Below, in pieces: positions 1-8,606 of a DNA stretch of 38,812 nucleotides. The DNA comes from Anaerosalibacter massiliensis (GTDB lineage Bacteria; Bacillota; Clostridia; Tissierellales; Sporanaerobacteraceae): contig CCEZ01000025.1 of the NCBI GenBank assembly GCA_000751555.1, positions 1 to 38,812 of the forward strand, written 5' to 3'. How positions within the stretch are numbered: position 1 is the stretch's first letter; every line of letters begins with the position of its first letter. The position numbers were made by a program, and so were the translations under genes. The notes beneath the pieces are model-generated. The model did not search any database. It was given only the letters and a program-made list of their open reading frames with translations, and was not told the DNA's origin.

Positions 1-47
1 ATCCTTAGTGTATTTGCTATGCCTTGATACTCCTTATATTTGTTCAT
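1..47 (-). CDS. 5' end of an unidentified gene, cut by the window edge
   Basis: An ATG at 45-47 on the minus strand follows a good ribosome binding site, GGGAGG with a 7-base spacer. The frame stays open to the window edge and gives 15 residues, MNKYKEYQGIANTLR. This gene would be the next one downstream of the YitT gene in the same direction, with a gap of only 15 bases. Fifteen residues are too few to name a family. Confidence 0.55.
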   Translation of the reverse strand, partial: MNKYKEYQGIANTLR

Positions 48-62
48 TAAATTTCCTCCCAT

Positions 63-920
63 CTATTTTTTAATTTCTTTAAATCCTTCTCCTATAACCT
101 CATACATTTCTGTCACCATAACAAAGGCATATGTATCTATTGTATTGACTATATCTTTCACCTTCGTAAATTGGGATCTGTTCACTACACATAATAAAAT
201 ATCCTTATCATCTTCAGTGTACATACCTTTCCCTTTAAAAAGGGTTACTCCTCTTTCCAATTCATTCATAATGGCCTTACTTATTTCCTTTGGTTTATTA
301 GTGATTATTAAAAAGGCCTTCAAATAACCTATACCTTCTAGCATTAAATCTACAACTTTTACCGATGTATACAGAGAAATAATTGAATATAGAGATGTCT
401 CTACTTTTCTATCTACAATTCCTGCTACAATAACTACAAACATATCTATTGCCATCATAAAAGTTGGTATACTTATAGCTGGAAAGGACTTATTTAGTAT
501 AGCTCCTGCTAAATCTGTGCCTCCTGTAGTCCCTCCAAATTTAAATACTAGACCAAGACCTAATCCCATAATGACTCCTCCAAAAAGAGCAGACAAGAGT
601 AAATCATGGGTTACTATTTCATAGGGTACAAATTTCAGAAAAAAAGAAAGTCCTAATGTAGCAAATAATGTTTTAGCTCCAAATGCTTTACCTAATCTAA
701 TTATACCAAATATAAATAAAGGTATATTTATAAGCAAATTTATAATATATACAGGTATACCTGTACTTTTTTTGATTATAATAGCCAATCCAGTTACACC
801 ACCTGGTGCTATTGTATTAGGCTCTAAAAAAAAGTTCAAAGATATTGCCATTAAAAATACTCCAAGGGTAATACCTAAATATGATAAAACTTCCGTATAC
901 CATTTCTCTTTATTTTCCAT
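63..920 (-). CDS. YitT family membrane protein (DUF161 + DUF2179)
   Basis: Polytopic membrane protein of 285 residues with about five hydrophobic segments in residues 10-200 and a soluble C-terminal domain (about 205-280) of the DUF2179 type. The glycine-rich stretches APGGVTGLAIIIKKSTG and KFGGTTGGTDLAGAILNK are the typical marks of the YitT/YqfU/YpjC family, whose transport substrate is unknown. The C-terminal domain resembles a small ligand-binding fold. The start ATG has AGGGG just upstream. It is the last complete gene of a minus-strand run that begins with polysaccharide genes; the gap to tagA is 15 bases, so co-transcription is likely, but a role in polysaccharide synthesis is not implied. 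Confidence 0.88.
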   Translation of the reverse strand: MENKEKWYTEVLSYLGITLGVFLMAISLNFFLEPNTIAPGGVTGLAIIIKKSTGIPVYIINLLINIPLFIFGIIRLGKAFGAKTLFATLGLSFFLKFVPYEIVTHDLLLSALFGGVIMGLGLGLVFKFGGTTGGTDLAGAILNKSFPAISIPTFMMAIDMFVVIVAGIVDRKVETSLYSIISLYTSVKVVDLMLEGIGYLKAFLIITNKPKEISKAIMNELERGVTLFKGKGMYTEDDKDILLCVVNRSQFTKVKDIVNTIDTYAFVMVTEMYEVIGEGFKEIKK

Positions 921-935
921 AGAACCCCTCCCATA

Positions 936-1691
936 TTACTCAATTACATTTTTTTCAAATATAACTTTAAGCATGAATTTAGGAAGAACAATTTGCCTTT
1001 TTATTCTTGATGGCTCTTTTACAAGTCTATAAAGCCACTCTAATCCCAATTTTTGATAAATTTCTGGGGCTCTTTTTACTTTACCTGCAAGTATATCTAT
1101 AGTTCCTCCATTACCTATAACCACCCTACAATTTAACCTATCCTTGTTTAAATATATCCATTTTTCCTGTTTAGGAGCCCCAAATCCTACAAACAATATA
1201 TCAGGATTTGTATTATTTATTTTATCTAAAACTTCCAACTCCTCCAAATCTCCAGGAGTCCCAGTATGAGAACCTTTAAAATATCCATTATTGTATCCTG
1301 CTATTGAAATATTAGGATATTCTTTAATTATATTTTCTCCAGCTTTTTTAGCTATGCCTTCCTTACCACCTAATAAAAAAACACTATAACCTTCTCTATT
1401 AGCTAATTCTAACATATTTATGGATAAATCAAATCCTGTAACTCTTTCTGGAAGGGGTCTTTTTTTTATTCTTGATGCATATATAAGTCCAATTCCATCA
1501 GGTATGACCATATCTCCACTATTCAATACTTTCCTTAGAAAATTATCTTCCCTAGCTTCCATTATTATCTCTGTATTGGGAGTATATATAGCTTTCATTT
1601 CATCTTCATGTAAAAACTTTCCAACTTTCTTAATTGCCTCTTTTTGAGTAATTTTATCTACTCTCGTCCCAAATATCTTTATATTCTCCAT
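936..1691 (-). CDS. tagA: WecG/TagA/CpsF family glycosyltransferase (GT26)
   Basis: Protein of 251 residues, the normal length for this family. Family marks are YTPNTEIIMEAREDNFLRK near residue 37, IPDGIGLIYASRIKKRPLPE near residue 63 (the conserved Asp in IPDG is the proposed catalytic base) and the late VGFGAPKQEKWI and IGNGGTIDILAGKVKRAP blocks. Members transfer N-acetylmannosaminyl or related UDP-linked sugars to a lipid-linked GlcNAc in teichoic acid or other secondary wall polymer synthesis. The C-terminal end is basic and amphipathic (GLEWLYRLVKEPSRIKRQ), as in enzymes that bind the membrane face. It lies directly downstream of a Wzy-like polymerase and two GT4 enzymes, which fits a wall-polymer operon. 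The acceptor and sugar cannot be told from sequence. Confidence 0.9.
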   Translation of the reverse strand: MENIKIFGTRVDKITQKEAIKKVGKFLHEDEMKAIYTPNTEIIMEAREDNFLRKVLNSGDMVIPDGIGLIYASRIKKRPLPERVTGFDLSINMLELANREGYSVFLLGGKEGIAKKAGENIIKEYPNISIAGYNNGYFKGSHTGTPGDLEELEVLDKINNTNPDILFVGFGAPKQEKWIYLNKDRLNCRVVIGNGGTIDILAGKVKRAPEIYQKLGLEWLYRLVKEPSRIKRQIVLPKFMLKVIFEKNVIE

Positions 1692-1727
1692 ATTATCATC
1701 TACTCCTTAAAATATCCAGTAAAATAT

Positions 1728-3059
1728 TTAACTAATCTCCTTGGCATTTTTAGATATTTTTGTGAGAACTAGTATAAAGGATATTAAGGTCCAGAAAGTT
1801 ATTATAGTCTCAGGCATGAAAAATATATCATCTACAAGACTATGAATAAAAACTGCAGATAATCCTGAAAGTACTCCTGCCGCTGAAACCTTTATCCATC
1901 TATCTTCATATTTAATTAAATTTTTAACTGTATATTTATATATTATAAATATAAGCATTAAAAAAACTATTACTCCTCCAATTCCCATTTCTGCTGCAAC
2001 TTGAAGATAAGTATTATGGGAATGATAATAAGTGAAAGTCTCACTACTATAAGATCTATAGGCGTGCATAAAAGCCTTGCTCCCGAGTCCTACTCCAGCA
2101 ATCCAATTGTCCTTTATAATTTCAATAGTTGTTAACCATATTTGAAATCTAGAAAGATTAGATGAATCTCCTAAATCATTTATACTTCTAATCCTATTTA
2201 AAATAGTAGGAGGAAGAAAAGGTAGTATCAATATTCCTAAAGGTATAAATACAAAAAATAGCCTTTTTTCAACAAGAAAAACAAAAATTAAAACACTAAA
2301 GATAAATCCTAACCATCCACCTCTTGAGTATGTTAAACCTAGTCCGCCCGCTAAAATAACTGTAGTCAAAAGGAAAGTCAATTTTTTATATACCTTTTTA
2401 GAATTGTAAAAAAGTGACATTGATATTGGAAGTATCATAATTAAATATTCTGCTAAAACATTTGGATTATCAAATACAGAAAATACTCTAGTTACAATTC
2501 CTGAACTGGTATTTTTACTTAGCCAAATATCAGTTGTTTTTAATTGTATTTTATATTGATATATACCATACAATGCTACTAAGGTAGCAGTAATAACTAA
2601 AATATTAAATAGAATATTTAAATCTTTCTTATTTTTGATATTATTTACTGTTACAAATACAAACCCTATGGATATTAAATGAAAAACTAAATCTCTAAGA
2701 CTACCCTTTGGATCAATAGATGTTAAAGTAGATATAATTATTGTAATGATAAATAAAGCTATAGGTATATCTATTGGATCTCTTGAAAAAGGTTCTATTT
2801 TTTTAAAAATCCCCTTATAAATATAAGCAAAAAAAACAAATAACATAAAAATCAAGGCCAAAGTAAATGGCAAATAGGGCATTAAAAACACAGATAAGTA
2901 TATTCCTATCTTTACATTATAAAGGGTAGCTACCATTATAATAAATCCTAAAAATAAAACTATAAATATATTTATAGGCAATTTAAAATAAATCAAGCCA
3001 AAAAATATACCTACTAGTATAGGGAGTATTGATTCTTTCTTCTTCAAATTTTCTACCAC
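1728..3059 (-). CDS. O-antigen ligase / Wzy-type polysaccharide polymerase
   Basis: Integral membrane protein of 443 residues with about eleven or twelve hydrophobic segments and one large extracytoplasmic loop, the layout of the Wzy_C family. The conserved patch LTYSRGGWLGFIFSVLIF precedes the loop, and HSHNTYLQVAAEMG sits at its end; the Arg and His of these motifs are the usual functional residues of the family. Such enzymes join lipid-linked oligosaccharides or ligate a glycan to an acceptor outside the membrane. The start is GTG: its G is the last base of the upstream TAG stop, so translation is coupled to the preceding membrane gene. Downstream is tagA. The role (ligase or polymerase) is not decided by the sequence. 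Confidence 0.88.
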   Translation of the reverse strand: MVENLKKKESILPILVGIFFGLIYFKLPINIFIVLFLGFIIMVATLYNVKIGIYLSVFLMPYLPFTLALIFMLFVFFAYIYKGIFKKIEPFSRDPIDIPIALFIITIIISTLTSIDPKGSLRDLVFHLISIGFVFVTVNNIKNKKDLNILFNILVITATLVALYGIYQYKIQLKTTDIWLSKNTSSGIVTRVFSVFDNPNVLAEYLIMILPISMSLFYNSKKVYKKLTFLLTTVILAGGLGLTYSRGGWLGFIFSVLIFVFLVEKRLFFVFIPLGILILPFLPPTILNRIRSINDLGDSSNLSRFQIWLTTIEIIKDNWIAGVGLGSKAFMHAYRSYSSETFTYYHSHNTYLQVAAEMGIGGVIVFLMLIFIIYKYTVKNLIKYEDRWIKVSAAGVLSGLSAVFIHSLVDDIFFMPETIITFWTLISFILVLTKISKNAKEIS

Positions 3060-3601
3060 TATTTTCTCCCTCCCTCATCTATTGAAACAAAACCTTTTAT
3101 AAATTTTAATATTAAGCTTTCCTTAATTCCTTCTTCATAGCCATTTTTAATTCCTAATAAGGATATAAATACTATAAATATTGATAATATATTAGTTTTA
3201 ACGAAAATTTGTCCTTTAAAAATATTTAAAAACAATAATGTCAATCCAAAAAACATTAAGAATATATGGAATGTATCTTGGGTTTTTCTTTTATCTTTAA
3301 ATAATCTAGAAATAATAATGTATATAATACTATTTTCCTTCCATCTGTTTGCAGCTTTATTAAAGTATTTAATAAATTTATATACATTATCTAGAAATTT
3401 ACAATATAATTTATAAAATAAACTTTCTTCTAATATTTTTCTATCAGAAGTAAAGAATCTTACAAACCAAGAGCCTTTACTCAAATATTTAAATACTTTA
3501 CTTATTTTAATAAGAACTTTTTTAAACAAACTATATTCATAACCTCTTTTGATTCCATTATAAATATTTGATAATACTGTTAATGTAACACTATCATACA
3601 T
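3059..3601 (-). CDS. Small membrane protein of the polysaccharide operon, function unknown
   Basis: Protein of 180 residues. Residues 1-105 are basic and amphipathic (many Lys, Tyr and Phe); residues 112-130 and 135-153 are two membrane segments, followed by a charged C-terminus. I do not recognise a catalytic motif. The gene touches the polymerase gene by one base and follows the DUF4330 gene after 15 bases, so it is part of the surface-polysaccharide operon and may be a partner or membrane anchor of the polymerase. That role is inferred only from position. Confidence 0.75.
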   Translation of the reverse strand: MYDSVTLTVLSNIYNGIKRGYEYSLFKKVLIKISKVFKYLSKGSWFVRFFTSDRKILEESLFYKLYCKFLDNVYKFIKYFNKAANRWKENSIIYIIISRLFKDKRKTQDTFHIFLMFFGLTLLFLNIFKGQIFVKTNILSIFIVFISLLGIKNGYEEGIKESLILKFIKGFVSIDEGGRK

Positions 3602-3616
3602 AATATCACTCCAATA

Positions 3617-4117
3617 TTATTCCACTTTTACTTCAACAACTCTTGCTGCCATTCTTACTTTTTTGTTCTTTAGTACAAGTTCACCGCCAACTCTTACTGC
3701 ACTATCTCCTACCCTAATTGCCTTGGGTGTATCCTCAGCCTTAGCTTCAATAGTGAGAATAACTTTATATGAATCAGGAATATCTCTATATACCCAGTTT
3801 CCATCTGAATCTTTAATTTTTTCTTTTTGATTTTCTGTTTTCTTATCTATAATTTTTCCAAACTCAGTCTCTTTCTCATCATTATACAAATTATCGCCAA
3901 CCACTAATCCATCAACAATAAATTTTTCAGCATTTTCAACTTCCAATGTAATTAAAGCTTCTTTTTGTTCCCCTTTTACATCCTCTTCTACCTCTATTTC
4001 AGGACTTCTAAATAACTTCGTTCCTCCAATTATAAGTAATACTATAACTACTAGCACAATTAAATCTACTATATTTATAATACCAAATAATTTCCCTTTT
4101 TCATTTATTATCTTCAT
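3617..4117 (-). CDS. DUF4330 family single-pass membrane protein
   Basis: Protein of 166 residues with a short cytoplasmic N-terminus (MKIINEKGKLFGIINIVD), one membrane segment at about 17-36 and an extracellular, beta-rich, acidic domain ending VRMAARVVEVKVE. This matches the DUF4330 family as I know it, which is usually found with glycosyltransferase genes and has no known activity. Its start overlaps the 3' end of the upstream glycosyltransferase by 17 bases, which indicates translational coupling. A structural or accessory role in export or polymer assembly is possible but not shown. Confidence 0.8.
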   Translation of the reverse strand: MKIINEKGKLFGIINIVDLIVLVVIVLLIIGGTKLFRSPEIEVEEDVKGEQKEALITLEVENAEKFIVDGLVVGDNLYNDEKETEFGKIIDKKTENQKEKIKDSDGNWVYRDIPDSYKVILTIEAKAEDTPKAIRVGDSAVRVGGELVLKNKKVRMAARVVEVKVE

Positions 4118-5243
4118 TTCTCATCCTCCTAGTTTGTATAATGTTTTCATATATTCTCAAATGATCTAAAGCCATCTTTTGTGAAGAAAATTTATTTTTT
4201 ACATTCATATAAAGATTCTCTCCAAAAGCTTTTATCTTAGCCTCATCATTAAGAAAATACTTTATATATTTTGATAAAGCTTCACTGTCCCCTATATTTA
4301 TTAGCCAGCCGTTATCCCCATCTTTTATTAAATCACTTACTCCACCTACATTGGTACTTATGATAGGCTTTTTAAATCTTGCCCCTTCTAATATTACATA
4401 AGGAAAGCTTTCACTTACCGATGTCAGAACATTTATATCAATAGCATTGAAAAATGAATAGGGATCTTTTACAAATCCTAAAAAATGAACATGATCCTCT
4501 ATTTTTAATTCTTTTACCTTGGATAAAAGTCTTTTTTCCTCATTTCCATCTCCTGCAATTAAGAATATAATGTCCCTCCTAGTTTGAAGTACTTTATAAG
4601 CTGCTTCTATAAAAGTATCATGATCTTTAACTAAATCTAATCTGGCTGCAATTCCAACTATAATTTTATTCTCTGCGTTTATATTATACCTTTTTAGAAA
4701 TTCTTCTTTAGGAATATATTTTATATTATCTTTAAAATCTATTCCATTATAAACTGTAAATATATTATTTTTATTGAATCCTCTATCTACAAGCATTTGT
4801 TTAAAATTTGTGGAAATAGCTATATAATAATCAAATTTCTTCAAAGCTATAGTATTCATTGCTGTATATGCAATCTTTTTATAAAAATTGTCTTTAAAGT
4901 CCAATTTATAGTCACTATGAATTGTAGTTATAAAAGGTATATTATATTCTCTCTTTAAAAACATAGAAATAAAATTTGCTCTTGCACCATGGCAATGTAT
5001 TATATCATAATTTTCCCTTTCTATTTCCTTTTTAAGACGAGACATTATTGACATATCATATCTCTTTTCTTGTTTGAAAACTTCAATATCTATACCTTTT
5101 GCCTTCAATTCATAAAAAAATTCTCCTTCAATAAAACAAATCATTTTTAAATCAATCATTTTATCTAATTCTACTAAAAGATTATTTATATGGGTCTTAG
5201 CACCACCAGTGTCTCCTCCACTAATTAAATGTAATACTTTCAT
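4101..5243 (-). CDS. GT4 family glycosyltransferase
   Basis: Protein of 380 residues with the two-domain GT-B fold. The N-terminal acceptor domain begins MKVLHLISGGDTGGAKTHIN, the glycine-rich start typical of the family, and has IHCHGARANF near residue 83. The C-terminal GT4 domain has IVGIAARLDLVKDHDTFIEA, the LIAGDGNEEKRL strand and the donor-binding ExxE-type segment SVSESFPYVILEGARFKKP (Glu residues in S-E-S-F-P-Y-V-I-L-E). The enzyme would transfer a nucleotide-activated sugar to a lipid-linked or glycan acceptor at the inner membrane face. The gene follows another GT4 gene after 58 bases and overlaps the DUF4330 gene. Its ribosome binding site is unusual: it is separated from the ATG by a stem-loop (separate entry). 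Confidence 0.9.
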   Translation of the reverse strand: MKVLHLISGGDTGGAKTHINNLLVELDKMIDLKMICFIEGEFFYELKAKGIDIEVFKQEKRYDMSIMSRLKKEIERENYDIIHCHGARANFISMFLKREYNIPFITTIHSDYKLDFKDNFYKKIAYTAMNTIALKKFDYYIAISTNFKQMLVDRGFNKNNIFTVYNGIDFKDNIKYIPKEEFLKRYNINAENKIIVGIAARLDLVKDHDTFIEAAYKVLQTRRDIIFLIAGDGNEEKRLLSKVKELKIEDHVHFLGFVKDPYSFFNAIDINVLTSVSESFPYVILEGARFKKPIISTNVGGVSDLIKDGDNGWLINIGDSEALSKYIKYFLNDEAKIKAFGENLYMNVKNKFSSQKMALDHLRIYENIIQTRRMRNEDNK

Positions 5244-5278
5244 TATAATAACCTATCATTTTGATAGGTTCACCCCTT
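5244..5278 (-). promoter_or_regulatory. Ribosome binding site bridged to its start by a stem-loop
   Basis: Upstream of the ATG at 5243 the only Shine-Dalgarno-like sequence is AAGGGGTG (5271-5278). It lies 27 bases away, too far for normal use. The gap is filled by a hairpin, AACCTATCA - 3-base loop - TGATAGGTT (5250-5270), which begins right at the SD, followed by six bases (ATTATA) and the ATG. Folding the hairpin would bring SD and ATG to about a normal distance. There is no T-run, so a terminator is unlikely. Confidence 0.6.
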
Positions 5279-5301
5279 CCTTCATTTAATAGTTTTGTTC
5301 A

Positions 5302-6390
5302 TTATTCATTCAATAGTTCATTATATAAATTTAAAGTTTCCTTTACCATTTTATTTAATGAAAAATTATCTACAACTATTTTTCTAGAGTTCATTTTTTT
5401 CTTTTCATAAACTTTTTCATTAGTATATAAATGGACAATTGCTTGAGCAAATACCTCTGGTTCTCCATAAGGAATTAATACCCCTATATCACCCTTTTTA
5501 AATATTTCAGGCACTCCACCTACTTCCGTTGCTACTACAACTTTTCCAGAAGATAGCGCCTCCAGTATGGAGAAAGATATCGCTTCATTTTTTGAAGGTG
5601 ATATGTATATATCTGTAATAGATAAAATTTCCAAAATATCTTCTCTATATCCTAAAAACATAATATACTCTTCTAATTCATATTTTTTCACTTTTTGTTT
5701 TATAGCTTCTTGTTCTTCTCCTTCTCCTACTAATATCAATTTAAAATTTTCGATATATTTTTCTAACTCTCTTATGCCATCTATTAAAAAACTATGACCC
5801 TTTTCTTTATTGAATCTAGATATAGTAGTTAAAACTAAAGTACTATCATTTAAAGACATCTTACTTTTAAAAAAATTATTTTCAATAGGCTTATAGTGCT
5901 TTGTATCAACGCCATTATATATAACTTGAAGCTTAGCTTCAGATATTCCTTCCTCTATCAATGATTTTTTTACAGCTTCTGAAACACATATTATTTTATC
6001 TACAAATCCAGAAAATAATTTATTGAAAAATTTTATTTTTCCCTTATTATCTGCTATTAGATGGGCTGTCCAAACAATTTTTATTTTAGGATTAAATAAT
6101 TTGGAAAGTACCGCTATATAATTTTCCCTTAAAAAATGGGTCTGAATTATATGAATATCATTTTCTTTACAATAATTAGCTACTTTTTTTGCAGCTTTCA
6201 AATCAAAGGGATTTTTCATATCTATAATATCCACATTTTTGCAAATATCTTGAATTTTTTTATGGTTTCCTCCTTTGTGGTCACAAAGGACAAAAAAATT
6301 CATATCTCCCTTCATATTTTCCACTATATTGAATAAATAAGTTTCCGCACCACCTTTTTCTATGCTGAAAATTATATGTAATATATTCAC
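5302..6390 (-). CDS. GT4 family glycosyltransferase
   Basis: Protein of 362 residues, GT-B fold. It starts MNILHIIFSIEKGGAETYLFN; the GGAE motif is the family's N-terminal acceptor loop. The C-terminal domain shows LTTISRFNKEKGHSFLIDG, LVGEGEEQEAIKQ and the donor-site segment SPSKNEAISFSILEALSSGK with the E(x7)E pattern, then VVATEVGGVPEIF. The start is GTG with AAAGGAG seven bases upstream. It is the first gene of the polysaccharide operon, with a promoter at 6477-6504. Sugar donor and acceptor are unknown; the sister enzyme at 4101-5243 is a diverged paralogue. Confidence 0.9.
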   Translation of the reverse strand: MNILHIIFSIEKGGAETYLFNIVENMKGDMNFFVLCDHKGGNHKKIQDICKNVDIIDMKNPFDLKAAKKVANYCKENDIHIIQTHFLRENYIAVLSKLFNPKIKIVWTAHLIADNKGKIKFFNKLFSGFVDKIICVSEAVKKSLIEEGISEAKLQVIYNGVDTKHYKPIENNFFKSKMSLNDSTLVLTTISRFNKEKGHSFLIDGIRELEKYIENFKLILVGEGEEQEAIKQKVKKYELEEYIMFLGYREDILEILSITDIYISPSKNEAISFSILEALSSGKVVVATEVGGVPEIFKKGDIGVLIPYGEPEVFAQAIVHLYTNEKVYEKKKMNSRKIVVDNFSLNKMVKETLNLYNELLNE

Positions 6391-6476
6391 TTTCTAACTC
6401 CTTTCGAAATCTACTTTACATATATATTAGTATTGCCTTTATCTTCAAGAACTATTTACTAACACTTCTTCATTAA

Positions 6477-6504
6477 ATTATACTATATATCAGCAAGGTT
6501 TCAA
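6477..6504 (-). promoter_or_regulatory. Sigma-A-like promoter of the polysaccharide operon
   Basis: On the minus strand TTGAAA (6499-6504), a 16-base spacer and a perfect TATAAT (6477-6482) lie about 87 bases upstream of the GTG start of the first glycosyltransferase. It is the best promoter-like pair between the toxin terminator and this gene. Confidence 0.55.
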
Positions 6505-6565
6505 ATAATTATATTATTATATTTCCCTGGAAATTTCCCAAGTTTAAAATAATTTTATTCACAAA

Positions 6566-6593
6566 AAAATAAGCATGAATTCATGCTTATTTT
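6566..6593. terminator. Bidirectional intrinsic terminator after ndoA
   Basis: A perfect 28-base palindrome centred on GAATTC (arms AAAATAAGCATGAA / TTCATGCTTATTTT) sits three bases downstream of the toxin stop. The A/T ends of the stem give a U-run in both directions. It ends the alr-ndoAI-ndoA unit. Confidence 0.8.
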
Positions 6594-6596
6594 ATC

Positions 6597-6947
6597 TTAT
6601 AAATCTACAAGTCCAACACTTATCTTTAAACATTCATTTACTTTAACCATCATTTCATCACTAAATTTGCCGACTCGCTCTCTCAATCTCTTTTTGTCAA
6701 TAGTTCTAATTTGTTCCAATAAAACTACTGAATCTTTAGGTAAGCCATATTCTGTAGCTTTGATTTCTACATGGGTTGGAAGTTTAGCCTTATTAATTTG
6801 AGAAGTAATTGCAGCTATTATAATCGTTGGACTATATTTATTTCCTATATCATTTTGTACTACAAGAACCGGCCTAATTCCCCCTTGTTCTGACCCTACT
6901 ACAGGACTTAAATCGGCATAAAAAATATCACCTCTTTTAACTATCAC
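6597..6947 (-). CDS. ndoA: MazF/EndoA-type mRNA interferase toxin
   Basis: Protein of 116 residues with the full PemK/MazF fold. It begins [20 protein letters not shown] and has [12 protein letters not shown] with the catalytic Arg at 25 and AAITSQ with the catalytic Thr at 48, the same positions as in Bacillus EndoA. That enzyme is a ribosome-independent RNase cutting at UACAU; the same specificity is likely but not proven. The start is GTG, overlapping the antitoxin stop by four bases (GTGA), so the two are translated together. No damage is seen, so the toxin should be active. Confidence 0.93.
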   Translation of the reverse strand: MIVKRGDIFYADLSPVVGSEQGGIRPVLVVQNDIGNKYSPTIIIAAITSQINKAKLPTHVEIKATEYGLPKDSVVLLEQIRTIDKKRLRERVGKFSDEMMVKVNECLKISVGLVDL

Positions 6948-7228
6948 ACTTTTTCACACCCTGACCCTGTAAGTTTTGCTTCATAACTGTCTAGTTCTCT
7001 CATATCTTCTTCTAATCCTATTTCTGCTAAAGCCGAATTTATTTTGCTCATTTCTTTATAGCCATCTTTAAGCTTTTCACAAATTTCTACTCTTCTTTTT
7101 TCTCTAATATATAATTTCATTGCTTCTCTCACAAACTCACTTCTATTCTTTTTTTCCATGGAGACTATAAAATCAACCTCTTCTAATAAGCTATTAGGCA
7201 AACTTATCATAATCCTTTTAGTTTCAGC
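6944..7228 (-). CDS. ndoAI: EndoAI-type antitoxin, ribbon-helix-helix protein
   Basis: Protein of 94 residues from the chosen start. The N-terminal ribbon-helix-helix domain reads [20 protein letters not shown] followed by [13 protein letters not shown], as in CopG/MetJ-fold antitoxins; the acidic C-terminal half ([14 protein letters not shown]) is the part expected to bind EndoA. I chose the ATG at 7228 because GGGGGTG lies nine bases upstream; longer versions starting at 7234 or 7270 have the SD too close or weak. It overlaps the toxin gene by four bases and probably represses the promoter at 7359-7387. Confidence 0.88.
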   Translation of the reverse strand, partial: AETKRIMISLPNSLLEEVDFIVSMEKKNRSEFVREAMKLYIREKRRVEICEKLKDGYKEMSKINSALAEIGLEEDMRELDSYEAKLTGSGCEKV

Positions 7229-7358
7229 CATTAACATTTGCACCCCCAAGCCTTTTAGAGATTCCCCCATTAACCAATCCCATAAATAAGCCCCATTAAA
7301 AATATATTAATAGAATAAAAAAATATGATATAAAAATGACGAAAACATATACAGAATA

Positions 7359-7387
7359 ATTATAGTTGTTTATTATCATTGTGTCAA
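7359..7387 (-). promoter_or_regulatory. Perfect consensus sigma-A promoter for ndoAI-ndoA
   Basis: On the minus strand TTGACA (7382-7387), a 17-base spacer and TATAAT (7359-7364) match the sigma-A consensus at every position. It lies in the 188-base gap between alr and the antitoxin and would give a leader of about 120 bases. The toxin-antitoxin pair can thus be made independently of the alr operon. Confidence 0.8.
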
Positions 7388-7416
7388 ATTTAAAGACATA
7401 TTATACAAATTTTAGA

Positions 7417-8592
7417 TTAATCTAATAAATAATCTAAAATTTTAACTATATTGCCATCCTTTATATAGACCCTAGGAACTCTCCTTCCAACCATACAAAC
7501 AACTTCATAGTTTATAGTATTTAATTTCTCTGCTATTTCATCAATATGAGGAGCTCCATTTTTTCCATCTCCAAATAATACAACCTCATCTCCTACTTCT
7601 ACATTTTCAATATCTGTTACATCGATCATACACTGATCCATACATATCTTTCCTACAATTGGTACTCTCTTGCCACCTATAGATACTTCTACTTTAGATG
7701 TTAAAAGTCTTGTAAAACCATCTGCGTATCCAATAGGGATTGTAGCTATTTTGCTTTTTCTTTTTGTAACAAATATTTGACCATAGCTAACTCCTGTACC
7801 TTCAGGAACTTCTTTTAAATGAGATATCTTAGCTTTTAAGGTCATAGCAGGTTTTAAACTTACTTTTTTCTTATCTACATCCTTTGAAGGATAAAGACCA
7901 TAAATCATTATTCCGCCTCTTACCATATTTAAATTATATTCTGGCAAATCTATGGTTGCAGCACTATTTGATACATGCTTAATAGGAATATTTATATTTC
8001 TATCCTTTAATCTATCTATAATCCATTTATAATTTTTATATTGTTCTTTAGTGTATCCTTTATCTACTTCATCAGCTTTAGCAAAGTGAGTAAATATTCC
8101 TTCAATTTCTATATTAGGAAGTTTATATATTTTTTCTATGTCATCTATAGAACTCTCTTCTGCTCTAAAACCTATTCTTCCCATGCCTGAATCTACCTTA
8201 ATATGAATTTTTCCTTTTTTGTTTAATCTACTAGCTGTTTTAGATAATTTTTCTGCAGACTCTAAACTATAGATAGTTTCAGTAATATCGTTTTCCACAG
8301 CTATCTTATGCTGGTTTTCTGGAGTAAATCCTAATATTAATATTGGTGCTTTTATACTTGCCCTCCTCAGTTCTACTCCTTCTGATAGTGTAGCAACTGC
8401 TAACCTATCAGCTCCATTTTCAAGAAACACTTTTGATGCTTCTATGGAACCATGACCATAAGCGTTAGCTTTTACTACAGCTGTTACCAATGCTTCTTTT
8501 TTAGTAATTCTTCTTACTTCTTTAATATTGTGAGCTAAATTATCTAAATTAATCTCAGTCCAAACAGGCCTTAGTTCTTCTAATTTACTCAT
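7417..8592 (-). CDS. alr: Alanine racemase
   Basis: PLP enzyme of 391 residues that interconverts L- and D-alanine for peptidoglycan. The PLP lysine is K41 in AVVKANAYGHG, the second catalytic residue is Y270 in GVSYGQIF, and the substrate-side motifs VDSGMGRIGFR (133-143) and MVRGGIMIYGLYP (223-235) are intact. The C-terminal beta domain has GKICMDQCMIDVTD. Length is normal. The gene follows the lipoprotein gene by 14 bases and precedes the ndoAI-ndoA pair, the order also known from Bacillus. The ATG has GGAGG (AAGGAGGTCGCC) upstream. Confidence 0.96.
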   Translation of the reverse strand: MSKLEELRPVWTEINLDNLAHNIKEVRRITKKEALVTAVVKANAYGHGSIEASKVFLENGADRLAVATLSEGVELRRASIKAPILILGFTPENQHKIAVENDITETIYSLESAEKLSKTASRLNKKGKIHIKVDSGMGRIGFRAEESSIDDIEKIYKLPNIEIEGIFTHFAKADEVDKGYTKEQYKNYKWIIDRLKDRNINIPIKHVSNSAATIDLPEYNLNMVRGGIMIYGLYPSKDVDKKKVSLKPAMTLKAKISHLKEVPEGTGVSYGQIFVTKRKSKIATIPIGYADGFTRLLTSKVEVSIGGKRVPIVGKICMDQCMIDVTDIENVEVGDEVVLFGDGKNGAPHIDEIAEKLNTINYEVVCMVGRRVPRVYIKDGNIVKILDYLLD

Positions 8593-8606
8593 CTTTGGCG
8601 ACCTCC

